Shown here: positions 47,961-58,800 of the stretch, one piece after another | How the letters are laid out: each line of letters begins with the position of its first letter | Position numbering within the stretch: the first letter of the stretch is position 1 | NCBI RefSeq assembly: GCF_000746525.1 | Contig: NZ_CP009048.1 | Span: forward strand, 5,593,501 to 5,657,500 | Length of the DNA stretch: 64,000 nucleotides | DNA from: Pseudomonas alkylphenolica | GTDB lineage: Bacteria; Pseudomonadota; Gammaproteobacteria; Pseudomonadales; Pseudomonadaceae | Direction: 5' to 3' | Program-made: the position numbers and the translations under genes | The notes under the pieces: model-generated | Told to the model about the DNA's origin: nothing | The model's database searches: none | What the model saw: the letters and a program-made list of their open reading frames with translations, nothing else

Positions 47961-48740
47961 ATGCGGATCATCAGTGTGAACGTTAATGGCATTCAGGCTG
48001 CCGTTGAGCGTGGTTTGCTCAGCTGGCTACAAGCCCAGAATGCTGACGTCATCTGCCTTCAGGATACCCGCGCCTCGGCCTTTGAACTCGACGACCCAGC
48101 TTTCCAGCTTGATGGCTACTTCCTTTATGCCTGCGACGCAGAAGTTCCCGCCCAAGGCGGCGTGGCGCTTTATTCGCGGTTGCAGCCCAAGGCAGTCATC
48201 AGCGGCCTGGGCTTCGAGACAGCCGACCGCTACGGACGTTACCTGCAGGCCGATTTCGACAAGGTAAGCATCGCAACGCTGCTGCTGCCTTCGGGAATGA
48301 ACGGCGACGAAGACTTGAACCAGAAGTTCAAGTTGATGGACGACTTCGCCAAGTACCTGGACAAGCAGCGACGCAAACGTCGCGAGTACATCTATTGCGG
48401 CTCGTTGTACGTGGCGCAGCAGAAGCTCGACGTCAAGAACTGGCGCGATGGCCAGCAGTCGCCGGGCTTCCTGGCGCCGGAGCGGGCCTGGATGGACACC
48501 GTCGTCGGTGACATGGGTTATGTCGACGCCCTGCGCGAAGTCAGCCGTGAAGGCGACCAGTACAGCTGGTGGCCGGACAACGAACAGGCCGAGATGCTCA
48601 ACCTGGGCTGGCGTTTCGACTACCAGCTGCTGACCCCGGGCCTGCGCCGCTTCGTACGAAGCGCACGCCTGCCGCGTCAACCGCGCTTCTCCCAGCACGC
48701 GCCACTGATCGTGGACTACGACTGGACGCTGACGATCTGA
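47961..48740 (+). CDS. crc: Catabolite repression control protein Crc
   Basis: A 259-residue protein with an exonuclease III/AP-endonuclease fold that acts with Hfq to block translation of catabolic mRNAs when preferred carbon sources are present. The nuclease centre is lost: the ExoIII metal Glu is Asp in VICLQDTRAS, the G-D-M-N motif is replaced by YCGSLYVAQQ, and the final S-D-H is SQH (FSQHAPLIVDYDW). This agrees with the known lack of nuclease activity. The start at 47961 gives MRIISVNVNGIQAAVERGLL, the normal length. A 19-bp perfect stem terminator follows. Confidence 0.96.
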   Translation: MRIISVNVNGIQAAVERGLLSWLQAQNADVICLQDTRASAFELDDPAFQLDGYFLYACDAEVPAQGGVALYSRLQPKAVISGLGFETADRYGRYLQADFDKVSIATLLLPSGMNGDEDLNQKFKLMDDFAKYLDKQRRKRREYIYCGSLYVAQQKLDVKNWRDGQQSPGFLAPERAWMDTVVGDMGYVDALREVSREGDQYSWWPDNEQAEMLNLGWRFDYQLLTPGLRRFVRSARLPRQPRFSQHAPLIVDYDWTLTI

Positions 48741-48746
48741 TTCGTT

Positions 48747-48789
48747 CAGGCACAAAAAAACCGACATCACGTCGGTTTTTTTGTGCCTG
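48747..48789. terminator. Terminator after crc (19-bp perfect stem)
   Basis: The arms CAGGCACAAAAAAACCGAC and GTCGGTTTTTTTGTGCCTG pair perfectly around ATCAC. The T7 in the right arm (and the A7 in the left) makes it active on both strands. Confidence 0.92.
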
Positions 48790-48805
48790 ACGGCTGAGTG
48801 ACCCC

Positions 48806-48877
48806 AGTGGGAGCGGGCTTGCCCCGCGATGCGATGGGGCTGACAAACCGCAATCGCGGGACAAGCCCGCTCCTACC
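48806..48877. repeat. REPIN (crc / DUF4870 convergent ends)
   Basis: Inward-facing REP arms with a GATGGGGCTGACAAACCG spacer; the right arm has two base changes (GGGACAAG and CTCCTACC). Confidence 0.9.
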
Positions 48878-48881
48878 GGGC

Positions 48882-49250
48882 CTATTTGATCGGCCGCCAA
48901 GTTAAGGGGTAGCGATAGGGCTGCCCGTCATTGGCCTTGACCCCGGCAACGATCGTGAGAACCAGCACGGCAACCATCAACATGCCGAACAACACGATCC
49001 CCACCAGCACGAACATCAGCGCAAAGCAGATGATCGAGGCCAGGAACACGGTGAGCTGAAAATTCAGCGCTTCCTTGCCCTGGGCATCGATGAACGGGTC
49101 CAGGTCCTTTTTCCAGATCCACATCACCAGCGGACCCAGCAGGTTGCCAAACGGCACCACCAGCCCCAGCAGGGCGGCCAGGTGACAGAACATCGCCCAC
49201 TGTCGAATCTCGGCATTGGGGGTGGGCAACTGTAACGGTTGCTCGGTCAT
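48882..49250 (-). CDS. DUF4870 membrane protein
   Basis: A 122-residue membrane protein of the DUF4870 (Tic20-like) family. Three hydrophobic segments (about 19-44, 65-83 and 85-105) are separated by the family signature KKDLDPFIDAQGKEALNFQL (about 47-66). Function unknown. It lies 24 bases after rph on the same strand, so it is probably co-transcribed with it. Confidence 0.87.
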   Translation of the reverse strand: MTEQPLQLPTPNAEIRQWAMFCHLAALLGLVVPFGNLLGPLVMWIWKKDLDPFIDAQGKEALNFQLTVFLASIICFALMFVLVGIVLFGMLMVAVLVLTIVAGVKANDGQPYRYPLTWRPIK

Positions 49251-49274
49251 GTTCTGCTCCTTGCCGTGTCGAAA

Positions 49275-49997
49275 TCAGTCAGCCAGCGAGGCTTGCTGCA
49301 GTTCGAACAGATCAACCATGCCTTTCTGCGCCAGCGCCAGCATGGCGTTGAGCTCTTCCGGCTGGAACGGCGCGCCTTCGGCAGTGCCCTGGACTTCGAT
49401 GAAGCCACCCTGGCTGGTCATGACCACGTTCAGGTCAGTCTCGGCAGCCGAGTCTTCCAGGTAGTCCAGGTCGAGCACTGCTTCGCCCTGGTACATACCA
49501 ACCGAAACGGCAGCGATCATGTGCTTGAGCGGGTCGCCGCCTTTCAGGCCGCCACGTTTCTTGACCACGCGCAGGGCATCGACCAGGGCAACCATGGCAC
49601 CGGTGATCGAGGCAGTGCGGGTACCGCCATCGGCCTGGATCACGTCACAGTCGACATACAGGGTGATGTCGCCGAGTTTTTTCATGTCCAGCGCGGCGCG
49701 CAGCGAACGGCCGATCAGGCGCTGGATTTCGAGGGTACGGCCACCCTGCTTGCCGCGAGCGGCTTCACGCTGGTTACGCTCGCCGGTGGAGCGCGGCAGC
49801 ATGCCGTACTCGGCGGTCAGCCAGCCTTGGCCCTGACCTTTGAGGAAGCGCGGCACACTGTTCTCGACGCTGACAGTGCAGACGACTTTGGTGTCACCGA
49901 ACTCGACCAGTACTGATCCCTCGGCGTGTTTGGTGTAGTTGCGGGTGATGCGGATCGAGCGGAGCTGATCGGCAGCGCGACCACTTGGACGTTTCAT
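49275..49997 (-). CDS. rph: Ribonuclease PH
   Basis: A 240-residue phosphorolytic 3' exoribonuclease that trims tRNA precursors. Signature blocks: [20 protein letters not shown] at the start, [21 protein letters not shown] (about 56-76) containing the phosphate-binding arginines, and [20 protein letters not shown] (about 114-133) in the active site. The length is normal, so unlike E. coli K-12 strains the gene is not truncated. Divergent from yicC; the 241-base gap shows no further feature I can support. Confidence 0.97.
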   Translation of the reverse strand: MKRPSGRAADQLRSIRITRNYTKHAEGSVLVEFGDTKVVCTVSVENSVPRFLKGQGQGWLTAEYGMLPRSTGERNQREAARGKQGGRTLEIQRLIGRSLRAALDMKKLGDITLYVDCDVIQADGGTRTASITGAMVALVDALRVVKKRGGLKGGDPLKHMIAAVSVGMYQGEAVLDLDYLEDSAAETDLNVVMTSQGGFIEVQGTAEGAPFQPEELNAMLALAQKGMVDLFELQQASLAD

Positions 49998-50238
49998 TTG
50001 GGATACCTGTACTGGGTTTGAATCTGCCCAGCATTATAGAGCGCACCGAGCCCGGAGGACACGTCTATTGTCGCAGCCCCGAAAACAATGGGCCCAGAGG
50101 CGCTGGTCGGTTTTTTCCGGGCGTTGCCTGACTGTTTGTAACATCAGTGCATTGGGAGCCAGCGCCGCACTGCGCTACAATCTTGCGCCTTTGCAGCCGG
50201 TTGGCTTTTCCTTGACCCTTTTTTGCGAGGTACTTCCC

Positions 50239-51736
<1,498 letters not shown>

Positions 51737-51757
51737 GCAACCGGACACTCCAGCCGC

Positions 51758-53308
51758 TTAGCGGCGGCTGGAGACAGTGGCGTGACGTTGCAGGGTCATG
51801 CCCAGGAAGAACGCCGGCGCCCGCAGGCGTGACAGGATCATCAGCCCCAGCCCCAGCAGTGTGATGATCATTGCGATCACGAACACCAAGCCCAAGCCAC
51901 CTACATGCGAACCGCTGCCAAACGACGGCGAAGCGCTGTCGTAGGCTGTCTGCAGGAAGATCACCGAGAGAATGCCGCCGCCGAGCAGCGGGCAAAGGCC
52001 ACGCATCAGGAAGTGGCGCACGCTGTCGAACAGACTGTGGCGGAAGTACCAGACACAGGCAAAGGCAGTCAGCGAATAGTAGAAACAGATCATCATGCCC
52101 AGGGCGGTGATGGTGTCGGCCAGTACGTTCTCGCTCAGGGTGCGCATGGTGACGTAGAACACACCTGCCGCCACACCGGCACAGATCGTCGCGTAGCGCG
52201 GGGTTTTCGAACGCGGACAGATGTTGGCGAAGCGCTCCGGCACCGCACCGTAGTAACCCATGGCCAACAAGGTCCGCGCGGGCGAAACGAAGGTCGACTG
52301 CAGCGACGCTGCCGTACTGGCCAGCACCGCGATCGACATCAGGATCGCCAGCGGCCCCATGACCGGGCCCGCCAGGTGGGCGAAGACGTTTTCCTGGATG
52401 CGCGGGTTGTTCAGGCCCAGGCCAACATCACTGATACCGGCAAACTGCAGCGTGGCGATTGCCGTCACCAGGTACAGCCCCAGAATCAGCAGGACCGTCA
52501 GGGTTGCCGCACGGCCAGGGGTGTCACCGCTGCCCACCGACTCTTCGCTGATGCTCAGGCAGACATCCCAGCCCCAGAAGATGAAGATCGACAGCGACAG
52601 GCCGGCCGTAAACGCCGAGAACGACTCAACGCCAAAGGGGTTGAACCAGTCGAAATCAAACTCCAGAGGCGGCATCGCCGACGACTCGCCAAATGCCGCC
52701 ATGGCGAAACCGATCAGTACCACCAGCTGCAGTGCCACCAGGCCGTACTGCACGGTCATCGTGGTGGTAATCCCGCGGCAGCAGATCCACACTGCCATGG
52801 CGATGAACACGCAACAGGTGACGACGTTGATCAACAGGTTATCGGCCAGCGCCGCCACCTCGTGGTTGCCGGTTATCTGCCCGAGGAACAGATAGAAGAA
52901 GTCGACCGCCACCCCCGCAAGGTTGGACAGCACAATGGTGGTGGCCGTAACCAACCCCCAACCGCCGATCCAGCCGATCATCGGGCCGAACGCCCGCGCC
53001 GACCAGGTAAAGGATGTGCCGCTGTCAGGTTCGGCCGAGTTCAGCTCGCGATAGCCCAGCGCAACCAGCAACATTGGCAGGAAACCGACGATGAACACCG
53101 CCGGCAGGTGAGCACCGACTTCACGCACGGTTGGGCCGAGGGCGCCAGTGAGGGTGTAGACCGGTGCAATGGTGGAGATACCCAGGACAATGCTCGCCAG
53201 CAGTCCAAGCCGGCCCGAGGCCAGCCCTTTGGATGCTTTCGATACACTTTTTTCCTGGGTGCGAGCCTGTCCCATACCCGGGGACAGGCCTGCTTCGTAT
53301 TCGCTCAT
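51758..53308 (-). CDS. APC-family amino acid/polyamine permease
   Basis: A 516-residue inner-membrane transporter of the amino acid-polyamine-organocation superfamily with about twelve helices. The first helix contains LGLLASIVLGISTIAPVYTL, with the unwound G-S/T-I substrate segment, and GYRELNSAEPDSGTSFTWSA (about 87-106) is the conserved APC block. It is last in the minus-strand run puuA-ALDH-puuD-permease (111 bases after puuD), so uptake of a polyamine or gamma-aminobutyrate is likely, although the substrate is not shown by sequence. Confidence 0.88.
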   Translation of the reverse strand: MSEYEAGLSPGMGQARTQEKSVSKASKGLASGRLGLLASIVLGISTIAPVYTLTGALGPTVREVGAHLPAVFIVGFLPMLLVALGYRELNSAEPDSGTSFTWSARAFGPMIGWIGGWGLVTATTIVLSNLAGVAVDFFYLFLGQITGNHEVAALADNLLINVVTCCVFIAMAVWICCRGITTTMTVQYGLVALQLVVLIGFAMAAFGESSAMPPLEFDFDWFNPFGVESFSAFTAGLSLSIFIFWGWDVCLSISEESVGSGDTPGRAATLTVLLILGLYLVTAIATLQFAGISDVGLGLNNPRIQENVFAHLAGPVMGPLAILMSIAVLASTAASLQSTFVSPARTLLAMGYYGAVPERFANICPRSKTPRYATICAGVAAGVFYVTMRTLSENVLADTITALGMMICFYYSLTAFACVWYFRHSLFDSVRHFLMRGLCPLLGGGILSVIFLQTAYDSASPSFGSGSHVGGLGLVFVIAMIITLLGLGLMILSRLRAPAFFLGMTLQRHATVSSRR

Positions 53309-53419
53309 GAGTAGTTGCCGCCGCTTTTACTATTGTTTTTCAGGACGCCCCGCAGCGCGTCCGCTTGCACTCAATGAAACTTGTTGCTGTTGCGTGAATT
53401 CCGGATTATCCGGATGACC

Positions 53420-54199
53420 TCATAGGGTCTTCTCCCGGTGACGCTCGCCCCTTGCACGGGCCAGGCATGCCTCACGAAACGCCTGGAACAGACGCAACGA
53501 AACCGGGTTTTCGGCCAAGCGGTACTCCGGGTGCCATTGCACACCGACCACAAAGCCCGGGGCGTCCTCCATGGACACTGCTTCAATCAATCCGTCCGGC
53601 GCCAGGGCCTCGGCCCGCAGGCTGTCAGCCAGGCGATCGATGCCTTGGCTGTGAAGCGAATTGACCATGAAGCTCTGTTCCAGCCCCAGCCGTTCGAACA
53701 GCCCGCCAGGCTGTACGGTAACGCTATGACGTGGGCTGTATTGCTCTTCCAGCGGCGCATCCTGCGGCTCGCGGTGATCAAGGAAACCTGGCAGCTCCTG
53801 CACCCGCTGGTGCAGGGTGCCGCCCAAGGCAACGTTCAATTCCTGGAATCCACGGCAGATGCAGAACACCGGCACACCGGTGGCAATGGCGGCCTGCAGT
53901 AACGGCAGGGTCAGCCGGTCGCGAAACACATCGTGCTTCGTACCTTCCACGCTGGGGGCGCCATTGTAATGATGCGGCTCGACATTTGAAGGCGAACCGG
54001 TAAAAAGAATGCCATCGAGGCGCTCTAGCACGCGTTGCGGGTCAACCGGCTCGGCACGCGCCGGCAGGATCAGCGGGATCCCGGCGAAACCTGCCGCTTC
54101 GACATACTTGTCGCCAACGGTGTGCGACGAATTATTGCCCAACTGCTGACGACAGGCGGAAATGCCAATCAAAGGCGGCAGGTCATTGGTAGTTTGCAT
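53420..54199 (-). CDS. puuD: Gamma-glutamyl-gamma-aminobutyrate hydrolase (PuuD/SpuA-like class I amidotransferase)
   Basis: A 259-residue peptidase C26-type hydrolase that releases GABA and glutamate from gamma-glutamyl-GABA. The nucleophile elbow is VFCICRGFQELNVALGG (Cys about 116) and the His-x-Glu pair is in VVGVQWHPEYRLAENP (about 220). Third gene of the polyamine operon, 14 bases after the aldehyde dehydrogenase. In P. aeruginosa the homologue is SpuA. Confidence 0.9.
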   Translation of the reverse strand: MQTTNDLPPLIGISACRQQLGNNSSHTVGDKYVEAAGFAGIPLILPARAEPVDPQRVLERLDGILFTGSPSNVEPHHYNGAPSVEGTKHDVFRDRLTLPLLQAAIATGVPVFCICRGFQELNVALGGTLHQRVQELPGFLDHREPQDAPLEEQYSPRHSVTVQPGGLFERLGLEQSFMVNSLHSQGIDRLADSLRAEALAPDGLIEAVSMEDAPGFVVGVQWHPEYRLAENPVSLRLFQAFREACLARARGERHREKTL

Positions 54200-54213
54200 G
54201 GGTTCACCCTCCC

Positions 54214-55707
54214 TTACAGCTTGATCCAGGTCGCCTTGAGTTCGGTGTATTTGTCAAAAGCGTGCAGCGACTTGTCGCGGCCATTACCCGACTGCTTGAA
54301 GCCGCCAAACGGCGCGGTCATGTCGCCGCCGTCGTACTGGTTGACCCAGACGCTGCCAGCACGCAGGGCACGGGCAGTCTTGTGGGCGCGGGAAATGTCG
54401 TTGGTCCAGACCGCCGCGGCCAGGCCGAACGGTGAATCGTTGGCGATAGCAACGGCCTCTTCGGCGCTGTCGAAGGTGATCACCGATAGCACCGGCCCGA
54501 AGATTTCCTCGCGGGCAATGCGCATGGCGTTGGTCACGCCATCGAAGATCGCCGGTTGCAGGTACACGCCACAGGTGTCTTCCAGCACACGCTCGCCGCC
54601 AGTCAGCAACGTAGCGCCATCGGCTTTGCCGGCTTCGATGTAGCCGAGCACGGTATCCAGCTGGGTGCTGTCCACCAGCGCGCCGACGCGGGTCTCGGGA
54701 TCCAGGGCGTGCCCCGGCTTCCAGGTCTTGAGCGCCTCGACCACCATCGGCAGGAAGCGCTCCTTGATGCTGCGCTCGACCAGCAGGCGCGAGCCGGCAA
54801 TGCACACTTCGCCCTGGTTGAAGGCGATGGCCGCCGCGGCCGCATCGGCAGCCGCTTGCAGGTCAGGGGCGTCGGCAAAGACGATGTTCGGGCTCTTGCC
54901 GCCGGCTTCCAGCCAGACCCGCTTCATGTTCGACTCACCGGCATAGACCATCAGCTGCTTGGCAATGCGCGTGGAGCCGGTGAACACCAGGGTGTCGACA
55001 TCCATGTGCAGGGCCAGGGCCTTGCCGACCGTGTGACCGTACCCAGGCAGCACGTTCAGTACACCGGCCGGAATACCGGCGTCGAGTGCCAACTGGGCGA
55101 TACGGATCGCCGTCAGCGGTGATTTTTCGGACGGCTTGAGGATCACCGAGTTACCGGTGGCCAGGGCCGGGCCGAGCTTCCAACAGGCCATCATCAGTGG
55201 AAAGTTCCACGGAACAATGGCCGCAACCACGCCGACCGGCTCGCGGGTGACCAGACCCAACTGGTCGGACGCGGTTGCAGCAACTTCGTCATAAATCTTG
55301 TCGATGGCTTCGGCATGCCAGCGAATGGCATTGGCCGCAGCCGGAATATCAATGCTCAGGGAATCGGCAATCGGCTTGCCCATGTCCAGGGTTTCCAGCA
55401 ACGCCAGTTCCTCGGCGTTGGCCAGCAGCAGATCGGCGAAGGCAATCAGCACCCGTTTGCGCTGTGCCGGCGCCTGCTGTGCCCAGACGCCACTGTCAAA
55501 GCTGCGGCGGGCGGCGGCCACGGCGCGCTCGGCGTCGGCGCTGTCACAGCTGGCAACCTGCGCCAGCTGGCGGCCATCGACCGGGCTGGAACAATCGAAA
55601 ATGTCACCAGCAACACTGGCGCAGTACTGCCCGTCGACAAAGGCACGGCCTTCGATCTTCAGGGTCTGGAACAGCTGTTCCCAGTGTTCACGTGGTGCAA
55701 TTGTCAT
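54214..55707 (-). CDS. puuC: Aldehyde dehydrogenase, PuuC/KauB type (copy 2)
   Basis: A 497-residue NAD(P)-dependent ALDH very similar along its whole length to the enzyme at 37478-38971: same length, same VPWNFPLMMACWKLGP, LEAGGKSPNIVF, and an almost identical C-terminus. The active cysteine is in FNQGEVCIAGSRLLVE. Within the operon, between puuA (18-base gap) and puuD (14-base gap), it would oxidise gamma-glutamyl-gamma-aminobutyraldehyde. The first 100 residues differ most between the copies. The presence of a second copy here is the notable point. Confidence 0.92.
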   Translation of the reverse strand: MTIAPREHWEQLFQTLKIEGRAFVDGQYCASVAGDIFDCSSPVDGRQLAQVASCDSADAERAVAAARRSFDSGVWAQQAPAQRKRVLIAFADLLLANAEELALLETLDMGKPIADSLSIDIPAAANAIRWHAEAIDKIYDEVAATASDQLGLVTREPVGVVAAIVPWNFPLMMACWKLGPALATGNSVILKPSEKSPLTAIRIAQLALDAGIPAGVLNVLPGYGHTVGKALALHMDVDTLVFTGSTRIAKQLMVYAGESNMKRVWLEAGGKSPNIVFADAPDLQAAADAAAAAIAFNQGEVCIAGSRLLVERSIKERFLPMVVEALKTWKPGHALDPETRVGALVDSTQLDTVLGYIEAGKADGATLLTGGERVLEDTCGVYLQPAIFDGVTNAMRIAREEIFGPVLSVITFDSAEEAVAIANDSPFGLAAAVWTNDISRAHKTARALRAGSVWVNQYDGGDMTAPFGGFKQSGNGRDKSLHAFDKYTELKATWIKL

Positions 55708-55725
55708 TGTTGTTTTCTCCGGGCA

Positions 55726-57108
55726 TCACACGGTATGCAGGTACCAGTTGTATTCGAGGTCGGAAATCGACACCTCGAATTCGGCCATTTCGCTTTCCTT
55801 GCAGGCGACAAAAATGTCGATGTAATCCGGGCTGATGTACTTGTTCAGCACTTCGCTGTCATCGAGTTCACGCAACGCATCGCGCAGGTTGTTCGGCAGG
55901 CTCTGCTCCAACTGCTCGTAGGAGTTGCCTTCAATCGGCGCGCCCGGCTCGATCTGGTTGGTCAGGCCGTGGTGAATACCGGCCAGAATCGCCGCCATCA
56001 TCAGGTACGGGTTGGCATCGGCACCGGCTACGCGGTGTTCGATGCGCACCGCATCGCTGCTGCCGGTCGGTACGCGGACCGCCACGGTGCGGTTGTCCAG
56101 GCCCCAGCTTGGCGCATTGGGCACATAGAACTGGGCACCGAAACGGCGGTAGGAGTTGATGTTCGGGCAGAGGAAGGCCATCGATGCCGGCATGGTTTCC
56201 AGGACGCCACCGATGGCGTGACGCAGGGTCTCGCTCTGCTCGGGGTCATCGCTGGTGAAAATGTTCTTGCCGGTTTTCTTGTCCAGCAACGAGATATGCA
56301 CATGCAGACCGTTGCCCGCCTGGCCCGGGTAAGGCTTGGCCATGAAGGTGGAATCCATCTCATGGTCGTAGGCGATGTTCTTGATCAGGCGCTTGAGCAG
56401 TACCGCATAGTCGCAGGCCTTGATCGCGTCGGCGACGTGATGCAGGTTGACCTCGAACTGCGCAGGCGCGCTTTCCTTGACGATGGCATCGGCAGGAATG
56501 CCCTGCTCTTTCGCCGCTTCGAGCATGTCCTGCAGGCAGTCGACGTACTCGTCAAGATCGTCGATCAGGTACACCTGGGTCGACTGCGGGCGCTTGCCGG
56601 AGATCGGCGAGCGCGGCGGTTGTGGACGGCCGTTTAGGTTGTCCTGGTCGATCAGGTAGAACTCCAGCTCAAACGCCGCGCAGATATCCAGGCCCAATGC
56701 GTCGAATTTCTCCACGACGCCACGCAAAACCTCACGCGGGTCGGCGAAGAACGGCGCGCCGTCCAGCTCGTGCATGGTCATCAGCAACTGCGCAGTCGGG
56801 CGCTTCTGCCAGGGTTCGTAGCTCAGGGTGCCAGGGATCGGGAAACAGATGCGGTCGGCGTCACCGATATCCAGGCCCAGGCCGGTGCTTTCCACGGTGG
56901 AACCGTTGATATCCAGGGCGAACAGCGAGGCCGGCAGGTTGATGCCTTTTTCGTAGACCTTGACCAGGCTCGCACGCTCGATGCGCTTGCCACGTACCAC
57001 GCCGTTCATGTCGGCAATCAACAGATCGACAAACTGCACCTCAGGGTGGGCCTGGAGAAATTCACCCATCTCGTCGAGAGGGATGGCGCGCGGAGAGACC
57101 GACGTCAT
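55726..57108 (-). CDS. puuA: Gamma-glutamylputrescine synthetase (PuuA/SpuI-type glutamine synthetase)
   Basis: A 460-residue glutamine-synthetase-like ligase that joins glutamate to putrescine or other polyamines. The N-terminal beta-grasp begins about 22 (VQFVDLLIADMNGVVRGKRI). The catalytic barrel has AAFELEFYLID (about 143), QFEVNLHHVADAIKACD (about 216), NGLHVHISLLDKKTGKN (about 268), RVPTGSSDAVRIEHRVAGAD (about 346) and ANPYLMMAAILAG. It lacks the adenylylation-site tyrosine region of GlnA. First gene of the minus-strand operon puuA-puuC-puuD-permease, divergent from a LysR gene. Confidence 0.92.
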   Translation of the reverse strand: MTSVSPRAIPLDEMGEFLQAHPEVQFVDLLIADMNGVVRGKRIERASLVKVYEKGINLPASLFALDINGSTVESTGLGLDIGDADRICFPIPGTLSYEPWQKRPTAQLLMTMHELDGAPFFADPREVLRGVVEKFDALGLDICAAFELEFYLIDQDNLNGRPQPPRSPISGKRPQSTQVYLIDDLDEYVDCLQDMLEAAKEQGIPADAIVKESAPAQFEVNLHHVADAIKACDYAVLLKRLIKNIAYDHEMDSTFMAKPYPGQAGNGLHVHISLLDKKTGKNIFTSDDPEQSETLRHAIGGVLETMPASMAFLCPNINSYRRFGAQFYVPNAPSWGLDNRTVAVRVPTGSSDAVRIEHRVAGADANPYLMMAAILAGIHHGLTNQIEPGAPIEGNSYEQLEQSLPNNLRDALRELDDSEVLNKYISPDYIDIFVACKESEMAEFEVSISDLEYNWYLHTV

Positions 57109-57225
57109 GGCTAGGCATCCTTTGATTTTTTATCGAACGACTGTGGAGGAGGTACTGCGGCGCTAACGGGAGCGGCGATGGTTTCATTTGTTCTTTTAAG
57201 TAGTCCCATCGTGGGGAACTGCAGA

Positions 57226-57266
57226 ACGTTGTCATATAGGACTTTCGTTCCACATGCTGACAACGT
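57226..57266. promoter_or_regulatory. Inverted repeat in the puuA/lysR divergent promoter
   Basis: Perfect 9-base arms ACGTTGTCA (57226-57234) and TGACAACGT (57258-57266) separated by 23 bases, midway between the two divergent start codons. A plausible operator for the adjacent LysR protein or another polyamine regulator. Confidence 0.6.
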
Positions 57267-57352
57267 CGCGAGTTGATTCACGACTGCTGCCGCACTATAG
57301 AATGGCCCTAGCGCAACAGACATTGGCATTTAGGCAAGCAAAGAGTGCACCC

Positions 57353-58231
57353 ATGCAATATCAGATCAGTCACGCCGACCTCTCACTGGTACTCGCCCTG
57401 GTACGCGGACGCTCACTGGCAAAGGCCGCAGAGCTGCTGCGGGTTGATGTTTCGACGGTGTTCCGCTCGATTCGGCGCATGGAAGCTGCCCTCGGTACCG
57501 CGTTGTTCGTAAAGAGCCGCAAAGGCTACATCCCCACCGGCACCGCCCAGGCCCTGGCCGAGCAGGCCGAGCGCGCCGAACAGGCCCTGGATGCCGCGCG
57601 GGTGGCGCTGGAGCACGGTGAGCAGGTAGTCAGCGGTACCGTTCGTCTGACGTGTACCGATGCGGTGCTGCACAGCCTGTTGCTGCCGGCACTGGCCGAG
57701 TTCATGCCGGCCTATCCGGCCCTGTCGCTTGAACTGGCGACCTCCAACACCTTCGCCAACCTGAGCCGCCGCGATGCCGACCTCGCCCTGCGCCTGACCA
57801 ACGCGCCACCGGAGCACCTGGTTGGCCGCTGCCTGGGCTCGGCTTCTTATGTGGTCTGCGGCCGCGAGGAGTATCGCGAAAAGCTCAAGCAAGCCCCGAC
57901 CAGCCTGCCGTGGATCGCCCCCGACGACACCATGCAAGACCACCCCACCGTGGTCTGGCGCAGCGAGCACCTGCCCGGCGTCATGCCGCGTTATCGCTGC
58001 AGCAGTATCTCGGCGATTGCTCAGCTGGTGACTGCCGGGCTTGGCGTAGCGGCCCTGCCCGATTACATGGCCCACACGCTGCCGGGCGTCGAGCCGTTGA
58101 GCGACGCCCTGCCCGGCTGCGACACCGAACTCTGGCTGCTGACCCGCCCGGATTGCCGGGCGTTGCGCTCGGTACAGACCTTGTTCGATGAGCTGACGCC
58201 GCGGCTGCGCGATGCCTTGGGGCGCCAATAA
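57353..58231 (+). CDS. LysR-family transcriptional regulator (polyamine cluster)
   Basis: A 292-residue LysR regulator. The winged helix ([40 protein letters not shown], residues 6-46) is unusual in its V-D-V-S-T-V-F-R-S recognition helix, typical of the subgroup that targets divergent permease or dehydrogenase genes. The effector domain begins near residue 88 ([20 protein letters not shown]). Divergent from puuA and so likely to control it. The ATG at 57353 fits family length; the frame is open further upstream through the operator. Confidence 0.9.
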   Translation: MQYQISHADLSLVLALVRGRSLAKAAELLRVDVSTVFRSIRRMEAALGTALFVKSRKGYIPTGTAQALAEQAERAEQALDAARVALEHGEQVVSGTVRLTCTDAVLHSLLLPALAEFMPAYPALSLELATSNTFANLSRRDADLALRLTNAPPEHLVGRCLGSASYVVCGREEYREKLKQAPTSLPWIAPDDTMQDHPTVVWRSEHLPGVMPRYRCSSISAIAQLVTAGLGVAALPDYMAHTLPGVEPLSDALPGCDTELWLLTRPDCRALRSVQTLFDELTPRLRDALGRQ

Positions 58232-58238
58232 AATCGCT

Positions 58239-58296
58239 ATCGCGGGGCAAGCCCGCTCCCACAGGGCGGCCTGTGGGAGCGGGCTTGCCCCGCGAT
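58239..58296. repeat. REP pair with very short spacer (lysR / rpoZ)
   Basis: Outward-facing REP arms separated by only nine bases, between the end of lysR and the rpoZ promoter region, both on the plus strand. Confidence 0.92.
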
Positions 58297-58473
58297 GCTT
58301 TAATTCCGACAACACGACAAACAGTTGTGCCAGAGCCCCTGAAGTGGTTATCGTCAGCGCTATCAAGGACCCGAAACAAAATCAAAGCTTCCCTAAAGGC
58401 TGGTGATTTTTTAAACTATCGAGTCCGCTCGCCCATTCGGGCTGAACACCGCATTTGCTACTTGAGGAAGACC

Positions 58474-58740
58474 ATGGCCCGCGTAACCGTTGAAGACTGC
58501 CTAGAACACGTGGATAACCGTTTTGAGCTGGTCATGCTCTCTACCAAGCGTGCCCGTCAGCTGGCCACCGGCGGCAAAGAGCCGAAAGTGGCATGGGAAA
58601 ACGACAAGCCTACCGTCGTTGCCCTGCGTGAAATCGCTGAAGGCATCTGCACCCCTGAATTCATCGCTGCCGAATCCATTGTCGAAGTCGAGCCTGCCTT
58701 TGCATTTGGTAGCGAGGAAGAGGCCAACGAGGCGGTCTAA
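58474..58740 (+). CDS. rpoZ: RNA polymerase omega subunit
   Basis: An 88-residue subunit that helps assemble RNA polymerase by binding the beta-prime C-terminus and takes part in the ppGpp site. The sequence [20 protein letters not shown] with STKRARQL is standard. A GAGGA ribosome site precedes the ATG. spoT follows after 60 bases with its own strong ribosome site, giving the usual rpoZ-spoT operon. Confidence 0.97.
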   Translation: MARVTVEDCLEHVDNRFELVMLSTKRARQLATGGKEPKVAWENDKPTVVALREIAEGICTPEFIAAESIVEVEPAFAFGSEEEANEAV

Positions 58741-58800
58741 GCCTATGCCTGGTCGACGTAGTACGGCGCAGGTCCCCTTTCCTCGACAGGAGGTAATCCT

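Noticed and set aside
51748..51773. Terminator after gmk
   Set aside because: The hairpin is strong but has no T-tract on either strand and overlaps the coding end of the permease; noted only in the gmk entry.
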